NCBI RefSeq assembly: GCF_003325355.1
Contig: NZ_CP030850.1
Span: 806,001-870,000 of the forward strand
Source: Runella rosea
Lineage (GTDB): Bacteria > Bacteroidota > Bacteroidia > Cytophagales > Spirosomataceae
Direction of reading: 5' to 3'
Length of the DNA stretch: 64,000 nt
The notes under the pieces are model-generated. The model was not told where the DNA came from. It did not search any database and was given only the letters and a program-made list of their open reading frames with translations. How positions within the stretch are numbered: the stretch's first letter is position 1; each line of letters opens with the position of its first letter. The translations under genes were made by a program, and so were the position numbers. Below are positions 36,449 to 45,261 of this stretch, in pieces.

Positions 36449-36712
36449 ATGGCAAATCATAAGTCAGCATTAAAGAGAATTCGGGCCAACGAAACAAAAC
36501 GCCTTAGAAACCGTTACCAACACAAAACAACCCGTACCATGGTTCGCAAACTGCGCGATACCAAAGACCAGGTTGTGGCATCAGAACTTTACAAAACGGT
36601 GTCATCTATGTTGGATAAATTAGCGAAGAAAAACATCATTCATAAAAACAAAGCAGGTAACCTCAAATCGAAGTTAGCAAGATACGTTAACGGTCTTGCA
36701 GCCACTGCTTAG
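36449..36712 (+). CDS. rpsT: 30S ribosomal protein S20
   Basis: 87 residues: [24 protein letters not shown] start, basic helical body and C-terminal [22 protein letters not shown], the S20 signature that contacts 16S rRNA helices. It is a single gene with its own consensus promoter and terminator. Confidence 0.98.
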   Translation: MANHKSALKRIRANETKRLRNRYQHKTTRTMVRKLRDTKDQVVASELYKTVSSMLDKLAKKNIIHKNKAGNLKSKLARYVNGLAATA

Positions 36713-36727
36713 TTCTTTTTTGTTTTA

Positions 36728-36765
36728 TAAAAACCTTCAAAGCGAGTAGTTTTGAAGGTTTTTTT
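36728..36765 (+). terminator. Terminator after rpsT
   Basis: Stem AAAACCTTCAAA/TTTGAAGGTTTT around an 8-base loop, with a T7 tract. Confidence 0.88.
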
Positions 36766-36829
36766 GTATTTATGCAAAATTAACTATTGAATCAAATCGT
36801 TGTGTAACCTGAAACCACTGTAAAATTCC

Positions 36830-38092
36830 ATGAAAAACTTGAGTGCAACATTGGGTATGGCGTTGTTGAGTGTGACTACTGCCCTGGCCCAAAAACCCAC
36901 CATTGAGTTTAATGCCCGCGGTATCCTTGCGCTGTCTGACGGCGACATGGCCGCCTCGGCAAGTGTCGACGGCAAACTATTAAAACAAGTTGGCGTAAAA
37001 GATGCATTGACCGTTTATCCCCTCCCCCTTAAACTAGGTCAGGAAGTGGGCTCATCGCCCGTGCCAAACTCCGCTTTTGGCTGGACCCGCAACGCAACCA
37101 TTACTTCGGATGGTCGGTATGCGTACGTGATTGAATCACGGGCCCAGACGACCGACAGTCTGAAAAGCGTAAAAAGTATTGCTGAGTTGCCCGCAGGCAT
37201 TAACATGTACATCGTGGACATCTCAAACTTGGCCAAACCTTCGACCCGTAAAGTACCCGTAGGTAAAAATCCAACGGCCGTAGATATGTTGGGCAGTAAC
37301 CTGTTGATTACATCAGAAGAAACGGGCAAAGAATTACGTTTATTTGAAATCGGTGCGGGCGGCCTTCCTACCCGGAACGTGCCCATCGCATTGAACCTCC
37401 AAAATGCCCGGGCAACCGACGTTACGTGGCACCCAGACGGCGAATTTGTGGCCATTACTGTCGAAGAGACCAAAGAAATATGGCTTTTCAAGGCCAAGCG
37501 TAATGCACAAAACAAAATCGCGACGTTTGAGCCCTTCGGTACACCCGCAAAAATTACGGGAAAACCTGGCCCAGGTGCATTTACACCCGATGGAACCTTA
37601 TTTATTGTATCCGATTTGAAGGATGGTTCAGCTGCAAGCGAATTAACAGCCATTCAGTTTAATACAACCGCCGAAGACCCAAAAACGGCTGAACACAAAA
37701 TCCTTGGTTCAACAGCCGTAGGAATCGGCGCGGAAAGCTTTAGCATCAGCCCCGACGGAACCACCATCGTTACGGCCAACAAAAACGCTTCGGCTCAGCC
37801 TTGGGAAGGCAGCGTTGGAAAAGCAACACTTTCGTTGTTAACCTTGGCAAAAGACGGAAAAATGGCAAAAGTAGCTGATTACGACTTAGACGGCATTGCC
37901 CCTGAAAGCGTCATTTTTGATAAAACAGGCGACAATTTGGCCGTTTCATTGTACGAATATTTTGACTACGGCAATCGTGATGGTGGGATTGAGTTTTTTA
38001 AAGTCACCAAAGGCGGAACCCCGGCCCTGACCAAACAACTCGCCAAAATCAGCGCCCCTAAAGGCTGCTACACCGTAAAAATCATCCCTTAA
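36830..38092 (+). CDS. Secreted beta-propeller protein (lactonase/YncE-like)
   Basis: 420 residues: signal peptide (KNLSATLGMALLSVTTALAQ) and a seven-bladed-propeller pattern with repeated WD-like or lactonase-like strands: GWTRNATITSDGRYAYVIES, INMYIVDISNLAKPST, GKNPTAVDMLGSNLLITSEE, VTWHPDGEFVAIT, GPGAFTPDGTLFIVSD, SFSISPDGTTIVTAN, SVIFDKTGDNLAVSLYEY. There are no haem or quinone motifs. It is probably periplasmic or extracellular; the substrate is unknown. Confidence 0.78.
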   Translation: MKNLSATLGMALLSVTTALAQKPTIEFNARGILALSDGDMAASASVDGKLLKQVGVKDALTVYPLPLKLGQEVGSSPVPNSAFGWTRNATITSDGRYAYVIESRAQTTDSLKSVKSIAELPAGINMYIVDISNLAKPSTRKVPVGKNPTAVDMLGSNLLITSEETGKELRLFEIGAGGLPTRNVPIALNLQNARATDVTWHPDGEFVAITVEETKEIWLFKAKRNAQNKIATFEPFGTPAKITGKPGPGAFTPDGTLFIVSDLKDGSAASELTAIQFNTTAEDPKTAEHKILGSTAVGIGAESFSISPDGTTIVTANKNASAQPWEGSVGKATLSLLTLAKDGKMAKVADYDLDGIAPESVIFDKTGDNLAVSLYEYFDYGNRDGGIEFFKVTKGGTPALTKQLAKISAPKGCYTVKIIP

Positions 38093-38111
38093 TCAAGGAG
38101 ATTAAAATCCT

Positions 38112-38151
38112 AAAAGGGAAGTCGTTTCTTGATGAAGCGGCTTCCCTTTCT
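38112..38151 (+). terminator. Terminator after the propeller gene
   Basis: Stem AAAGGGAAG/CTTCCCTTT around a loop of about 19 bases, followed by CTTATTTTTG. It overlaps the region just upstream of the true PNP start. Confidence 0.75.
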
Positions 38152-38182
38152 TATTTTTGTTCCTTCTCATTCCCCATTTTCC

Positions 38183-38998
38183 ATGACTTTACAACAAATA
38201 CAGGAAGCCACCCAATTTCTTCAGCAACATACCCAACACTTTACGCCAACCACCGGAATCATTTTGGGTACTGGTTTGGGGGCTTTGGTACAAGATATTG
38301 ACGTTGCGTATAGCATTGATTACGAAAATATCCCTCACTTTCCCGTCTCAACCGTCGAATCACACAAAGGGCGTTTACTCTTTGGGACGCTTGTCGGTAA
38401 GCAAGTGATTTGTATGCAGGGGCGCTTCCATTATTACGAAGGCTATTCAATGCAGCAGGTGACGTTTCCAATCAGGGTCATGAAATTGTTAGGAATCCAG
38501 CAATTAATCGTGTCAAATGCCGCAGGCGGACTCAATGAAAACTATCAGGTGAGCGACTTGATGATCATCAACGACCATATCAGCTTGTTTTTACCTGGAA
38601 ATCCGCTCATTGGCCCCAATCTTTCCACCCTCGGTGACCGCTTTCCTGACATGAGCGAACCTTATGAAGCCAAATTTGTTGAGAAAGCGCTCCAAATTGC
38701 CCAATCCAACGGAATCCGTGCGCACGCAGGCGTGTATGTAAGTGTGACTGGACCACAGTTGGAGACCAAAGCCGAGTACCGAATGCTACGCTTACTCGGA
38801 GCTGATGCGGTAGGAATGAGCACCGTACCAGAAGTGATTGTGGCCCGCCACATGGATTTACCAGTGGTTGGTATTTCGGTCATTACAGATATGTGCATTC
38901 CTGAACAACTTGAGAAAGCTGAAATTCAGAAGATACTCGCCGCCGCTTACAAAGCAGAGCCCCACATGACCTTTATCATCAAAGAATTGCTCGCTTGA
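38183..38998 (+). CDS. Purine-nucleoside phosphorylase, PNP/MTAP family 2
   Basis: Phosphorolysis of purine nucleosides for salvage. The start is set at ATG 38183 ([13 protein letters not shown]), because the in-frame ATG at 38129 lies inside the upstream terminator. That gives 271 residues, the usual trimeric-PNP size. Motifs: [13 protein letters not shown] (phosphate loop), [80 protein letters not shown] and SVITDMC. Glu and the late Thr/Asn-type residues agree with 6-oxopurine specificity, but this is not certain. Confidence 0.94.
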   Translation: MTLQQIQEATQFLQQHTQHFTPTTGIILGTGLGALVQDIDVAYSIDYENIPHFPVSTVESHKGRLLFGTLVGKQVICMQGRFHYYEGYSMQQVTFPIRVMKLLGIQQLIVSNAAGGLNENYQVSDLMIINDHISLFLPGNPLIGPNLSTLGDRFPDMSEPYEAKFVEKALQIAQSNGIRAHAGVYVSVTGPQLETKAEYRMLRLLGADAVGMSTVPEVIVARHMDLPVVGISVITDMCIPEQLEKAEIQKILAAAYKAEPHMTFIIKELLA

Positions 38999-39030
38999 TA
39001 AAGTTTTCCGACGATTGATTCTCTTCGATA

Positions 39031-39076
39031 AAAGCAAATGGCAGTTTATAACTGGTTATCAACTGCCATTTGCTTT
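39031..39076 (+). terminator. Long terminator hairpin after the PNP gene
   Basis: A 16-base perfect stem (39031-39046 with 39061-39076) is continued across one mismatch by ATAAC/GTTAT closing a TG loop. A 103-codon open frame runs through it and is not believed to be a gene. The rest of 39077-39519 has no recognisable feature. Confidence 0.8.
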
Positions 39077-39519
39077 CCCATCATCTTCTTATACCAAATC
39101 AGGGTTTACTTATAACCCATTGATTGACCGCAAATATTTTTTTGTAAGCTTTTCGAACAATGTTAGATTTAATTCCTTTAGCCCACTTGAATTTCAATCT
39201 ACAAAGACAGCAGGACATTTTCCGTTACCACTTTTCTTTCTTATTGATTCCGTCCCAGCAAATCGTTTTCTTAGCCTCCTGACTTTAATAAGACGTACCA
39301 AAGAAAAAATACGTTATCAACCCTAAAAATCCTTAAAGTCTCTTTTTGAGACAATCTAAAGGCATTGACTTAATTTTTTCGAATTTTTATCGTTTTTTTT
39401 GACCACTTCTTGCATTTTTAAAAAATATCATTTTATCTTTACATCCAAGTTCGACATGAAGGAAGAACAAAAGGAAAATTTAACAATACGTAATATTGAG
39501 AGAACGTTTTACTACAGTC

Positions 39520-40059
39520 ATGAATTTAAGTGTGTCGAGATTTAGTACAGTAGTTATACTTATCGTAGTAGCTGCACTTTCTCGGATAGTGCCCCATCCG
39601 TTCAATTTTACTCCTATTGGAGCAATTGCCCTATTTGGCGCTGCACAGTTTAATCGCAAACTATTTGCATTCATGATTCCAGCAGCGGCTATGCTATTAA
39701 GCGACGCTGTTATTGGTAACCCATCTCTCCCAACCTACCTTTCTTTTGCACTTATTGCCGTTTTTGGTCTAGTTTACTTGAAAAAAGTGACCGTAAGCCG
39801 CCTATTTGTTTCAAGTTTGGTAGCTTCCATCTCGTTCTTTTTAATTACAAACTTTTTTGTTTGGTTCGGAGGTAGCATGTATCCACAAACAGCGCAGGGA
39901 TTAATTGCCTGTTACACCGCGGGATTGGCCTTTTACCAACAAACCTTATTTGGTAACTTATTTCTGAACACAATCATGGGAGACTTATTTTATACTTCCT
40001 TGCTCTTTGGTTCATTTTATCAAATCAATAAAATTGCTTTCAAGCCCACCGTGGCATAA
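39520..40059 (+). CDS. DUF6580-type integral membrane protein
   Basis: 179 residues from the ATG at 39520 (an upstream TTG at 39496 is less likely). About five membrane segments are visible: VVILIVVAALSRIV, FTPIGAIALFGAA, FAFMIPAAAMLLSDAVIG, LSFALIAVFGLVYL, and VASISFFLITNFFVWF. The conserved PHPxNFTPIGAIALF start and TNFFVWFxGxxYPxTxxGL block fit the DUF6580/S-component-like family. Related proteins resemble ECF-transporter S components, but the substrate is unknown. It is bounded downstream by a terminator. Confidence 0.8.
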   Translation: MNLSVSRFSTVVILIVVAALSRIVPHPFNFTPIGAIALFGAAQFNRKLFAFMIPAAAMLLSDAVIGNPSLPTYLSFALIAVFGLVYLKKVTVSRLFVSSLVASISFFLITNFFVWFGGSMYPQTAQGLIACYTAGLAFYQQTLFGNLFLNTIMGDLFYTSLLFGSFYQINKIAFKPTVA

Positions 40060-40095
40060 AAATATTTGTTTTCATGGCTGTTAATAGGTAGACAA

Positions 40096-40122
40096 ATAGC
40101 TCCGATCTTCGGAGCTATTTTC
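40096..40122. terminator. Bidirectional terminator
   Basis: Stem AAATAGCTCCGA/TCGGAGCTATTT with a 3-base loop between the DUF6580 gene (+) and the convergent desulfhydrase gene (-), whose last codons it overlaps. Confidence 0.85.
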
Positions 40123-41032
40123 TTTTGCCCTGTAGCCCTCCAGAATGTAGAACTACCACTACATCTCCTGGGTTAAAATAGCCTTTTTGCACCAAATCAA
40201 CGACCCCATACATCATCTTTCCTGTATAAACCTGTTCCAAAGGTATCATGGTTTCCTGCTCAAAGTCGTCGATGAACTGGTTAAGTTCTTCCGTCTCTTT
40301 TCCATACCCACCAAAATGATAGTCCGTAAAAATGTCAAGCTTTTTGTCCTGTAGCGGAACAAATGCCGCTAGGTGCGTTTCTACGTCACTCTTTTTGATT
40401 TTCAAACTTGAAAAAACCAATACTTTAGCCAGTGCGGCGGCCGATAGCAATCCTGCCGAGGTTCCACCCGTACCAAAAGCCGTACACAAATAGTCAATCG
40501 GGGCGGCAAGTTGGGACTGAATCTCTACTACCGCTTCTCCTACTCCTTTTATCGCCAATTGATTTGAGCCACCTTCGGGAAGGACGTACCAATCGCCCCC
40601 TAAATGGTTTACCAATCGCTCTTTGTCACGGTACTCGGTCCGGCTGACAAATTGCAGGTGCATTCCGCAATGAGACGCAAATTGTAAGGTTTGGTTTGAG
40701 TCGACATGAAGTTCGTCGCCCCTAATAATCCCTAGCGTTTCAAAACCCATTGCCTGACCCGCCGCCGCAACCGCCGCAATATGATTGGAATAAGCCCCTC
40801 CAAAAGTTACAAGCTGCTTCAAGCCCAACTTTTCGGCTTCCAAAAGATTGTATTTTAACTTTCTCCACTTATTCCCCGATACGAATGGGTGCAGCAAATC
40901 ATCTCTTTTTATGTACACCTTAACTCCACGCTCGATGAATAAAGGCAGTTGAACGATTTGAAGGGGAGATTGGGCGGCATTTTCCCAAAATCTATCTACT
41001 CTGCTCACAATAACATTTGGTTTTATGTACAT
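40115..41032 (-). CDS. 1-aminocyclopropane-1-carboxylate deaminase/D-cysteine desulfhydrase family enzyme
   Basis: PLP-dependent fold-type II enzyme of about 305 residues from the ATG ending at 41032 (MYIKPNVIVSRVD). PLP lysine in VSGNKWRKLKYNL, phosphate and substrate loops TFGGAYSNHIAAVAAAG and GGSNQLAIKGVGEA, and the CTAFGTGGTSAGLL glycine loop. Family members release ammonia and an alpha-keto acid from D-cysteine or ACC; D-cysteine desulfhydrase is the likelier activity outside plant-associated bacteria. The further in-frame ATG at 41068 would overlap the divergent LolA-like gene leader. The two genes share a 52-base divergent region. Confidence 0.88.
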   Translation of the reverse strand: MYIKPNVIVSRVDRFWENAAQSPLQIVQLPLFIERGVKVYIKRDDLLHPFVSGNKWRKLKYNLLEAEKLGLKQLVTFGGAYSNHIAAVAAAGQAMGFETLGIIRGDELHVDSNQTLQFASHCGMHLQFVSRTEYRDKERLVNHLGGDWYVLPEGGSNQLAIKGVGEAVVEIQSQLAAPIDYLCTAFGTGGTSAGLLSAAALAKVLVFSSLKIKKSDVETHLAAFVPLQDKKLDIFTDYHFGGYGKETEELNQFIDDFEQETMIPLEQVYTGKMMYGVVDLVQKGYFNPGDVVVVLHSGGLQGKRK

Positions 41033-41084
41033 TTGTTTGTTTCGAACGCAAGTTTTAACACTTTTCACTCATCATAATACACTC

Positions 41085-41918
41085 ATGAAAAAAATATTTT
41101 CAACCCTGTTCTTTTTAGGGGGTATGCTCAATCTTTCAGCACAAGACACCCCTACCGCCGACGCGGTCATTGATAAGTACCTTGCGGCCATTGGCGGCAA
41201 AGAAGCCATCGCTAAAATCGAGGATTTGACCATCGGAACCGCCGCCGAAACCCAGCGCGGCACGATGGAGTCTGAAATCAAGGTCAAGAAACCCAATAAA
41301 TTCTCATCAGTCATGTACATGATGGGTAACGAGGTAATGCGCTCAACCAGCGACGGATCGAAAGTAGAAACCGTTTCGGGATTTGGTGGCAATACCAATA
41401 ATCGGGTAGCCGAGGGCAAAGATGCCATCGCTCAGATTTTACAAAATGTTCCATTTCCTGAATTGCTCTATGCCGAATACGGCATCATAAAAACAGTTGC
41501 TGGCAAAGAAGCCGTAAATGGCAAAGACGCGTGGAAAGTAGACTTTGAAATTCCTGAAGGAAGAAAATGGAGCGAATTTTTCGACGTTGAAAGTGGCTTA
41601 AAAGTAAAAAGAATGGCCAATATGGAAGGAATGAGAGGTGGTGGCCAACGCCCGCAAGGACAACCAGGCGGGCCAGGAGCTGGACAGGGACAAGCGCCTG
41701 GTGGTCAAGACGGGCAGCGACCTGGGGGCGGGCAGCGCGGTATGGGCGGCGGTATGATGAATGTTACGTTCAGTAATTACAAAGAAATTAAGGATGGCAA
41801 CGGAGTAAAAATTCCGTATACCCGCGAACAAGGCAACGGTCAGTTTTCATCGAAAGCTGAAGTGCAATCCGTAAAAGTCAATAAAGGCATTAAAGAAAGC
41901 AATTTTGTAATCAAATAA
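41085..41918 (+). CDS. Secreted LolA-like outer-membrane lipoprotein-sorting fold protein with Gly/Gln-rich insert
   Basis: 277 residues from ATG 41085, with a signal peptide (KKIFSTLFFLGGMLNLSAQ). The body DAVIDKYLAAIGGKEAIAKIEDL, GTMESEIKVKKPNKFSSVMYM, SDGSKVETVSGFGG, PFPELLYAEYG, NGKDAWKVDFEIPEGRKWSEFFDVESGLKVKR and FSNYKEIKDGNGVKIPYTRE has the strand pattern of LolA/LppX-type proteins. A low-complexity insertion of about 45 residues (Gly, Gln, Pro, Arg with GQPGGPGAGQGQ) sits in the C-terminal third. The function is unknown; a lipid or hydrophobe carrier role is inferred from the fold. Confidence 0.78.
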   Translation: MKKIFSTLFFLGGMLNLSAQDTPTADAVIDKYLAAIGGKEAIAKIEDLTIGTAAETQRGTMESEIKVKKPNKFSSVMYMMGNEVMRSTSDGSKVETVSGFGGNTNNRVAEGKDAIAQILQNVPFPELLYAEYGIIKTVAGKEAVNGKDAWKVDFEIPEGRKWSEFFDVESGLKVKRMANMEGMRGGGQRPQGQPGGPGAGQGQAPGGQDGQRPGGGQRGMGGGMMNVTFSNYKEIKDGNGVKIPYTREQGNGQFSSKAEVQSVKVNKGIKESNFVIK

Positions 41919-41936
41919 GCCATATCAAAAAAAGAA

Positions 41937-41985
41937 AGGGCGCTGGAATTTGGAATGTATTTTCCTGAATCCAGCGCCCTCTTTT
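41937..41985. terminator. Bidirectional terminator
   Basis: Stem AGGGCGCTGGA/TCCAGCGCCCT around about 24 bases, with an A-rich left and T5 right flank, between convergent genes. Confidence 0.85.
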
Positions 41986-41998
41986 TATTTTCGTTTTC

Positions 41999-42415
41999 CT
42001 ACTCTTTCTTGAAATGCAGGGTATTGATTCGGTAGTCTTTTTCGGTAACTCTCATCAGAATATATACCTGAAATTTATTTCCATTGACGGCCTGATAAGT
42101 TGCGGTGCAATAACGCACTTTTGAAGCCGTACCTTGAAAACCGTACTTAAAGTCCTTTGGGGGATATTTTTTAAAGAAATTTTTCAGAATCAGCTCCGCC
42201 TGAGCCTCACCTACTCGACGGAAATCTACTCGTTCGGCATCAATCACTAATTCAAGGTTGCGCTCGAAGTGATCCGCCAACGTATGAGCATTTCCCGTTT
42301 TGATGGAGCCTTTGATAAGCTCGGCAATTTCGGCCTCTCGATTCCCAATTGATGTAAATCCACACGTTGTACCTCCAATAAGTAGCACCAAAAATATATT
42401 TCTGAAGATTTTCAT
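41999..42415 (-). CDS. Secreted DUF4783 protein
   Basis: 138 residues from the ATG ending at 42415 (MKIFRNIFLVLLIGGTTCGF). The longer frame to 42526 is not needed and would cover the divergent neighbour. After the signal peptide come the NTF2-like features of DUF4783: EIAELIKGSIKTGNAHTLADHF, LELVIDAERVDF, QAELILKNFFKKYPP, and TATYQAVNGNKFQVYILMR. A small Bacteroidota family of unknown function. Divergent from the phosphoribosyltransferase gene. Confidence 0.82.
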   Translation of the reverse strand: MKIFRNIFLVLLIGGTTCGFTSIGNREAEIAELIKGSIKTGNAHTLADHFERNLELVIDAERVDFRRVGEAQAELILKNFFKKYPPKDFKYGFQGTASKVRYCTATYQAVNGNKFQVYILMRVTEKDYRINTLHFKKE

Positions 42416-42507
42416 GATGAATGAGCCATTTGAGTTTGATTTCAGGTAGTAGTTGGCTAAAATTGTGCCAAACTCAAATTCAATCTCAAAAAAAGCATCA
42501 ACGCAAA

Positions 42508-43011
42508 ATGTCCATGCATAAAACAATCCTTTCGTCCGACCAAACGCTCCAAAAAATCAAACGCATAGCTTTTGAAATTTATGAAAAAAATTTCGAGGAA
42601 GAAAGCGTGGTATTAGCAGGGATTAAGGGAGAAGGATACGAAATGGCGCGGTTGTTGGAAGTTTTCTTAAAAGAAATATCCCAATTGAAGGTTCATCTTA
42701 TGCAAATTGACCTCAACAAAGACCATCCGCACACCAGCCCCGTTCAGTTTGATTTAGATAAACAACTACTAAGCAGAAAGGTCATCATAGTAGTCGACGA
42801 TGTACTGAATACAGGGCGCACACTGGCTTACAGCCTTTCGCCCTTTCTTGGGGTATCATTAAAACGCTTGCAAGTAGCCGTGATGGTCAATCGGGCGCAT
42901 CATTCATTTCCGATTTTTGCCGATTACGTGGGTTATGCACTCAGTACTACCCTAAACGAACACATACAGGTAAAACTTACTGGCGACGAAATCGGGGTGT
43001 ATTTAAGCTAA
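42508..43011 (+). CDS. Phosphoribosyltransferase (PyrR-like)
   Basis: 167 residues from ATG 42508 (MSMHKTILSSDQTLQKIKRI). The PRPP-binding loop VIIVVDDVLNTGRTL (about 93-107) and the SVVLAGIKGEGYEMAR flexible-loop region are those of type I phosphoribosyltransferases of the PyrR/uracil-guanine group. Bacteroidota members are annotated simply as phosphoribosyltransferase. It could act as a uracil salvage enzyme or regulator; no pyrimidine genes are adjacent. Confidence 0.85.
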   Translation: MSMHKTILSSDQTLQKIKRIAFEIYEKNFEEESVVLAGIKGEGYEMARLLEVFLKEISQLKVHLMQIDLNKDHPHTSPVQFDLDKQLLSRKVIIVVDDVLNTGRTLAYSLSPFLGVSLKRLQVAVMVNRAHHSFPIFADYVGYALSTTLNEHIQVKLTGDEIGVYLS

Positions 43012-43018
43012 TTTTCAT

Positions 43019-43056
43019 TCACTTTCGGGTAGATTTATTCTTTTACCCGAAAGTGA
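43019..43056 (+). terminator. Terminator-like hairpin
   Basis: Perfect 13-base stem (TCACTTTCGGGTA with its complement) and a 12-base loop, 7 bases after the stop; the T-tract is offset by 6 bases. Confidence 0.7.
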
Positions 43057-43095
43057 TGAAGCCTTTTTAATGACAGAATTTCAGGCCGTTCTCTA

Positions 43096-43416
43096 TTATT
43101 CACACACAATTGCGGTGCCGTTGGCACTGACCATAAGCATAGACCCATTGCCTCCAATGGTCTGAAAATCAAGGTCTACTCCGATAATGGCATTGGCACC
43201 TAAACGCTGAGCCTGATCAATCATTTCTTTGAGGGCAATGCTTTTGGCTTCACGCAAGCCTTGTTCATAAGCACCCGAACGCCCCCCCACAATATCACTT
43301 ATTCCAGCAAAAAAATCTTTGACAAGATTAGCGCCAATAATGGCTTCACCGTTGACCAAACCAATGTACTTGGTGATTGTTTTTCCTTCAATGTTGTTGG
43401 TAGTAGTAATGAGCAT
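43096..43416 (-). CDS. YbjQ-family (DUF74) heavy-metal-binding domain protein
   Basis: 106 residues matching the pentameric YbjQ family along the full length: [80 protein letters not shown]. The biochemical role is unknown; a metal-binding role is the family guess. Confidence 0.93.
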   Translation of the reverse strand: MLITTTNNIEGKTITKYIGLVNGEAIIGANLVKDFFAGISDIVGGRSGAYEQGLREAKSIALKEMIDQAQRLGANAIIGVDLDFQTIGGNGSMLMVSANGTAIVCE

Positions 43417-43525
43417 CGCTGTAACGTAGAATGGTTATTTGTTGATGCAATATACGTCATATTGAAAGACTGTTACGATAGAAAACAGGAACAACGGTCT
43501 TTGTACCTTACTAGCGCATTAAATT

Positions 43526-43553
43526 ATCCATGAACATGCATGGATTCATGGAT
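43526..43553. repeat. Inverted repeat downstream of glpD
   Basis: ATCCATGAA/TTCATGGAT 9-base arms around a 10-base loop containing CATGCATG, 7 bases past the glpD stop on the minus strand; possibly its terminator, though without a T-tract. Confidence 0.5.
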
Positions 43554-43560
43554 TCTATCC

Positions 43561-45201
43561 TTATTCAGCAGATTTAATAAACGACTGCACCAATTGCAGG
43601 TACTCATCGATTTGCTTTTGTTTATGGGCTTGCGTCCAACCCAATTCCTGCGCCATTAGATTTGCCACCACGGGCACGGCCTCTTGGGTTGCTTCCCAAT
43701 CCATGATTTCGAGGCGCATGCGCCGCGCCAATACATCACGCAGCGTACAAGCCATTTCTTCCCGAACCTGATAAATCACTTCGGCCTGAATGAAAGGGAA
43801 TTTTTCTACCAAACGCTGAGACCAAACGATATTTTCTTGCGTCAGTCTGGCTACTTTGTGGGCCCGGCTTCCGTATTTTCGAATTAAATGTTTGGCAATG
43901 TCTTTGGCTAAGCGGTAGACCGTTTGAATAATCTTCCAATCTTCAAAAGCAAAGTCCTCTCCGCCCACCAGCACGTGGTCGGCCGTTAGACACGGACGCT
44001 CGGCACCGAGCAATTCACCCGCCTTATCGATGGTTTCTTTCGCCATGTACCGATAGGTCGTCCATTTACCGCCCAACAGACTCAACAAATTGGAGGATTC
44101 GTCATACTCTACTTCATGGTCGCGCACAAGTTTTTTGGTAGAATCGGATTCAGACGCCGCCAGCAACGGGCGCAAACCGCCGAAACCCGCTTTTACTTGA
44201 CTCTTATCGGGGCGTTTGGCCAAATAGGGTGCCAATGTATCCAACAAAAATTCAACTTCTTTTTCTTCCAACAGGGGTTCATTCTCCAATTGAGTATAGT
44301 CGGTATCGGTGGTGCCGAGCAGTAATTGACCTTCAAAAGGGATGGCAAACACCACCCGACCATCGCTGGTTTTAGGAATCAGCATGGCGTCGTCACTTTT
44401 CAACACTTCATACGGCAGCACCACGTGAACGCCCTTACTGGGGCGAATCCGACGAGAAAGCGTTGGATTGGCTTTCAGGCGAATATGGTCCGCCATGGCC
44501 CCCGTACAATTGATAAAAAGTCTGGCTTTAATCGAAAAAGGCGGCTCAACGCCATTATCTAGCGTTGAAGTTACCACGGCGCCTTCCAATTTCCCATTAG
44601 TATCTTTTTCAAAATCAATCAGTTGTAAATGATTAGCCACCGCTACACCCGCCTCCGCCGCCGCGTGGGCAAGGCCCAGGCAATAACGAGCATCATCGAG
44701 CTGACCGTCGAAGTAAAGAACCGCACTGTGGAGTTTTTTAGCATCCAGAGAAGGCATCCGCAGCATGGTTTCTTTTTTGCTCAACCACCTGCTTTTGGGC
44801 AAAGAATCACCCTTTGCAAAAAAATCATACATCCGCAGACCGATGCTAAAATAAAGTCCTTCCCACCAACTAAACACGGGCGTCAACAAAGGCAGAGGTC
44901 GGGCAAGATGCGGGGCATTTTGTAACACAATCTGCCGCTCTTCCAGCCCATGACGCACTTGCTTCAACTGCGCAAAGTCAAGGTTTTTAAATGCCTGCTC
45001 CAAATACCGCACGCCGCCGTGAATCAATTTCGTTGATTTTGAGGAGGTTTCCGCCGCAAAATCGTTTTTCTCAATCAAGGCAACTTTGAATCCCCGAAGG
45101 GCAGCATCCAGTGCACAACCAGCTCCGCTGGCCCCACCACCAATGATACAGATATCAAACGTTTCTTTTTGCAGTCGTTGAAGGTCTTGGGTACGGTTCA
45201 T
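43561..45201 (-). CDS. glpD: Glycerol-3-phosphate dehydrogenase/oxidase (FAD)
   Basis: Membrane-associated oxidation of glycerol 3-phosphate to dihydroxyacetone phosphate with electrons to quinone. 546 residues. FAD Rossmann DICIIGGGASGAGCALDAALRG (about 16-37), TSSKSTKLIHGGVRYLEQA, LFINCTGAMADHIR, SKGVHVVLP, GQLLLGTTDTDY, AGFGGLRPLL, and KWTTYRYMAKETID. The C-terminal helical DAO_C domain includes EMACTLRDVLARRMRLEIMDWEAT. It is read together with galK (60-base gap), which lies upstream on the same strand. Confidence 0.95.
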   Translation of the reverse strand: MNRTQDLQRLQKETFDICIIGGGASGAGCALDAALRGFKVALIEKNDFAAETSSKSTKLIHGGVRYLEQAFKNLDFAQLKQVRHGLEERQIVLQNAPHLARPLPLLTPVFSWWEGLYFSIGLRMYDFFAKGDSLPKSRWLSKKETMLRMPSLDAKKLHSAVLYFDGQLDDARYCLGLAHAAAEAGVAVANHLQLIDFEKDTNGKLEGAVVTSTLDNGVEPPFSIKARLFINCTGAMADHIRLKANPTLSRRIRPSKGVHVVLPYEVLKSDDAMLIPKTSDGRVVFAIPFEGQLLLGTTDTDYTQLENEPLLEEKEVEFLLDTLAPYLAKRPDKSQVKAGFGGLRPLLAASESDSTKKLVRDHEVEYDESSNLLSLLGGKWTTYRYMAKETIDKAGELLGAERPCLTADHVLVGGEDFAFEDWKIIQTVYRLAKDIAKHLIRKYGSRAHKVARLTQENIVWSQRLVEKFPFIQAEVIYQVREEMACTLRDVLARRMRLEIMDWEATQEAVPVVANLMAQELGWTQAHKQKQIDEYLQLVQSFIKSAE

Positions 45202-45261
45202 GGAATTGGAAGTAAGTAATGGGAAGCGAGATAATGATATAAATAGGTATATGCGATAAAA

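Noticed and set aside
39015-39326. 103-codon open frame after the PNP gene
   Set aside because: It runs through a strong terminator hairpin (39031-39076), has no promoter or recognisable domain, and its composition looks like translated spacer.
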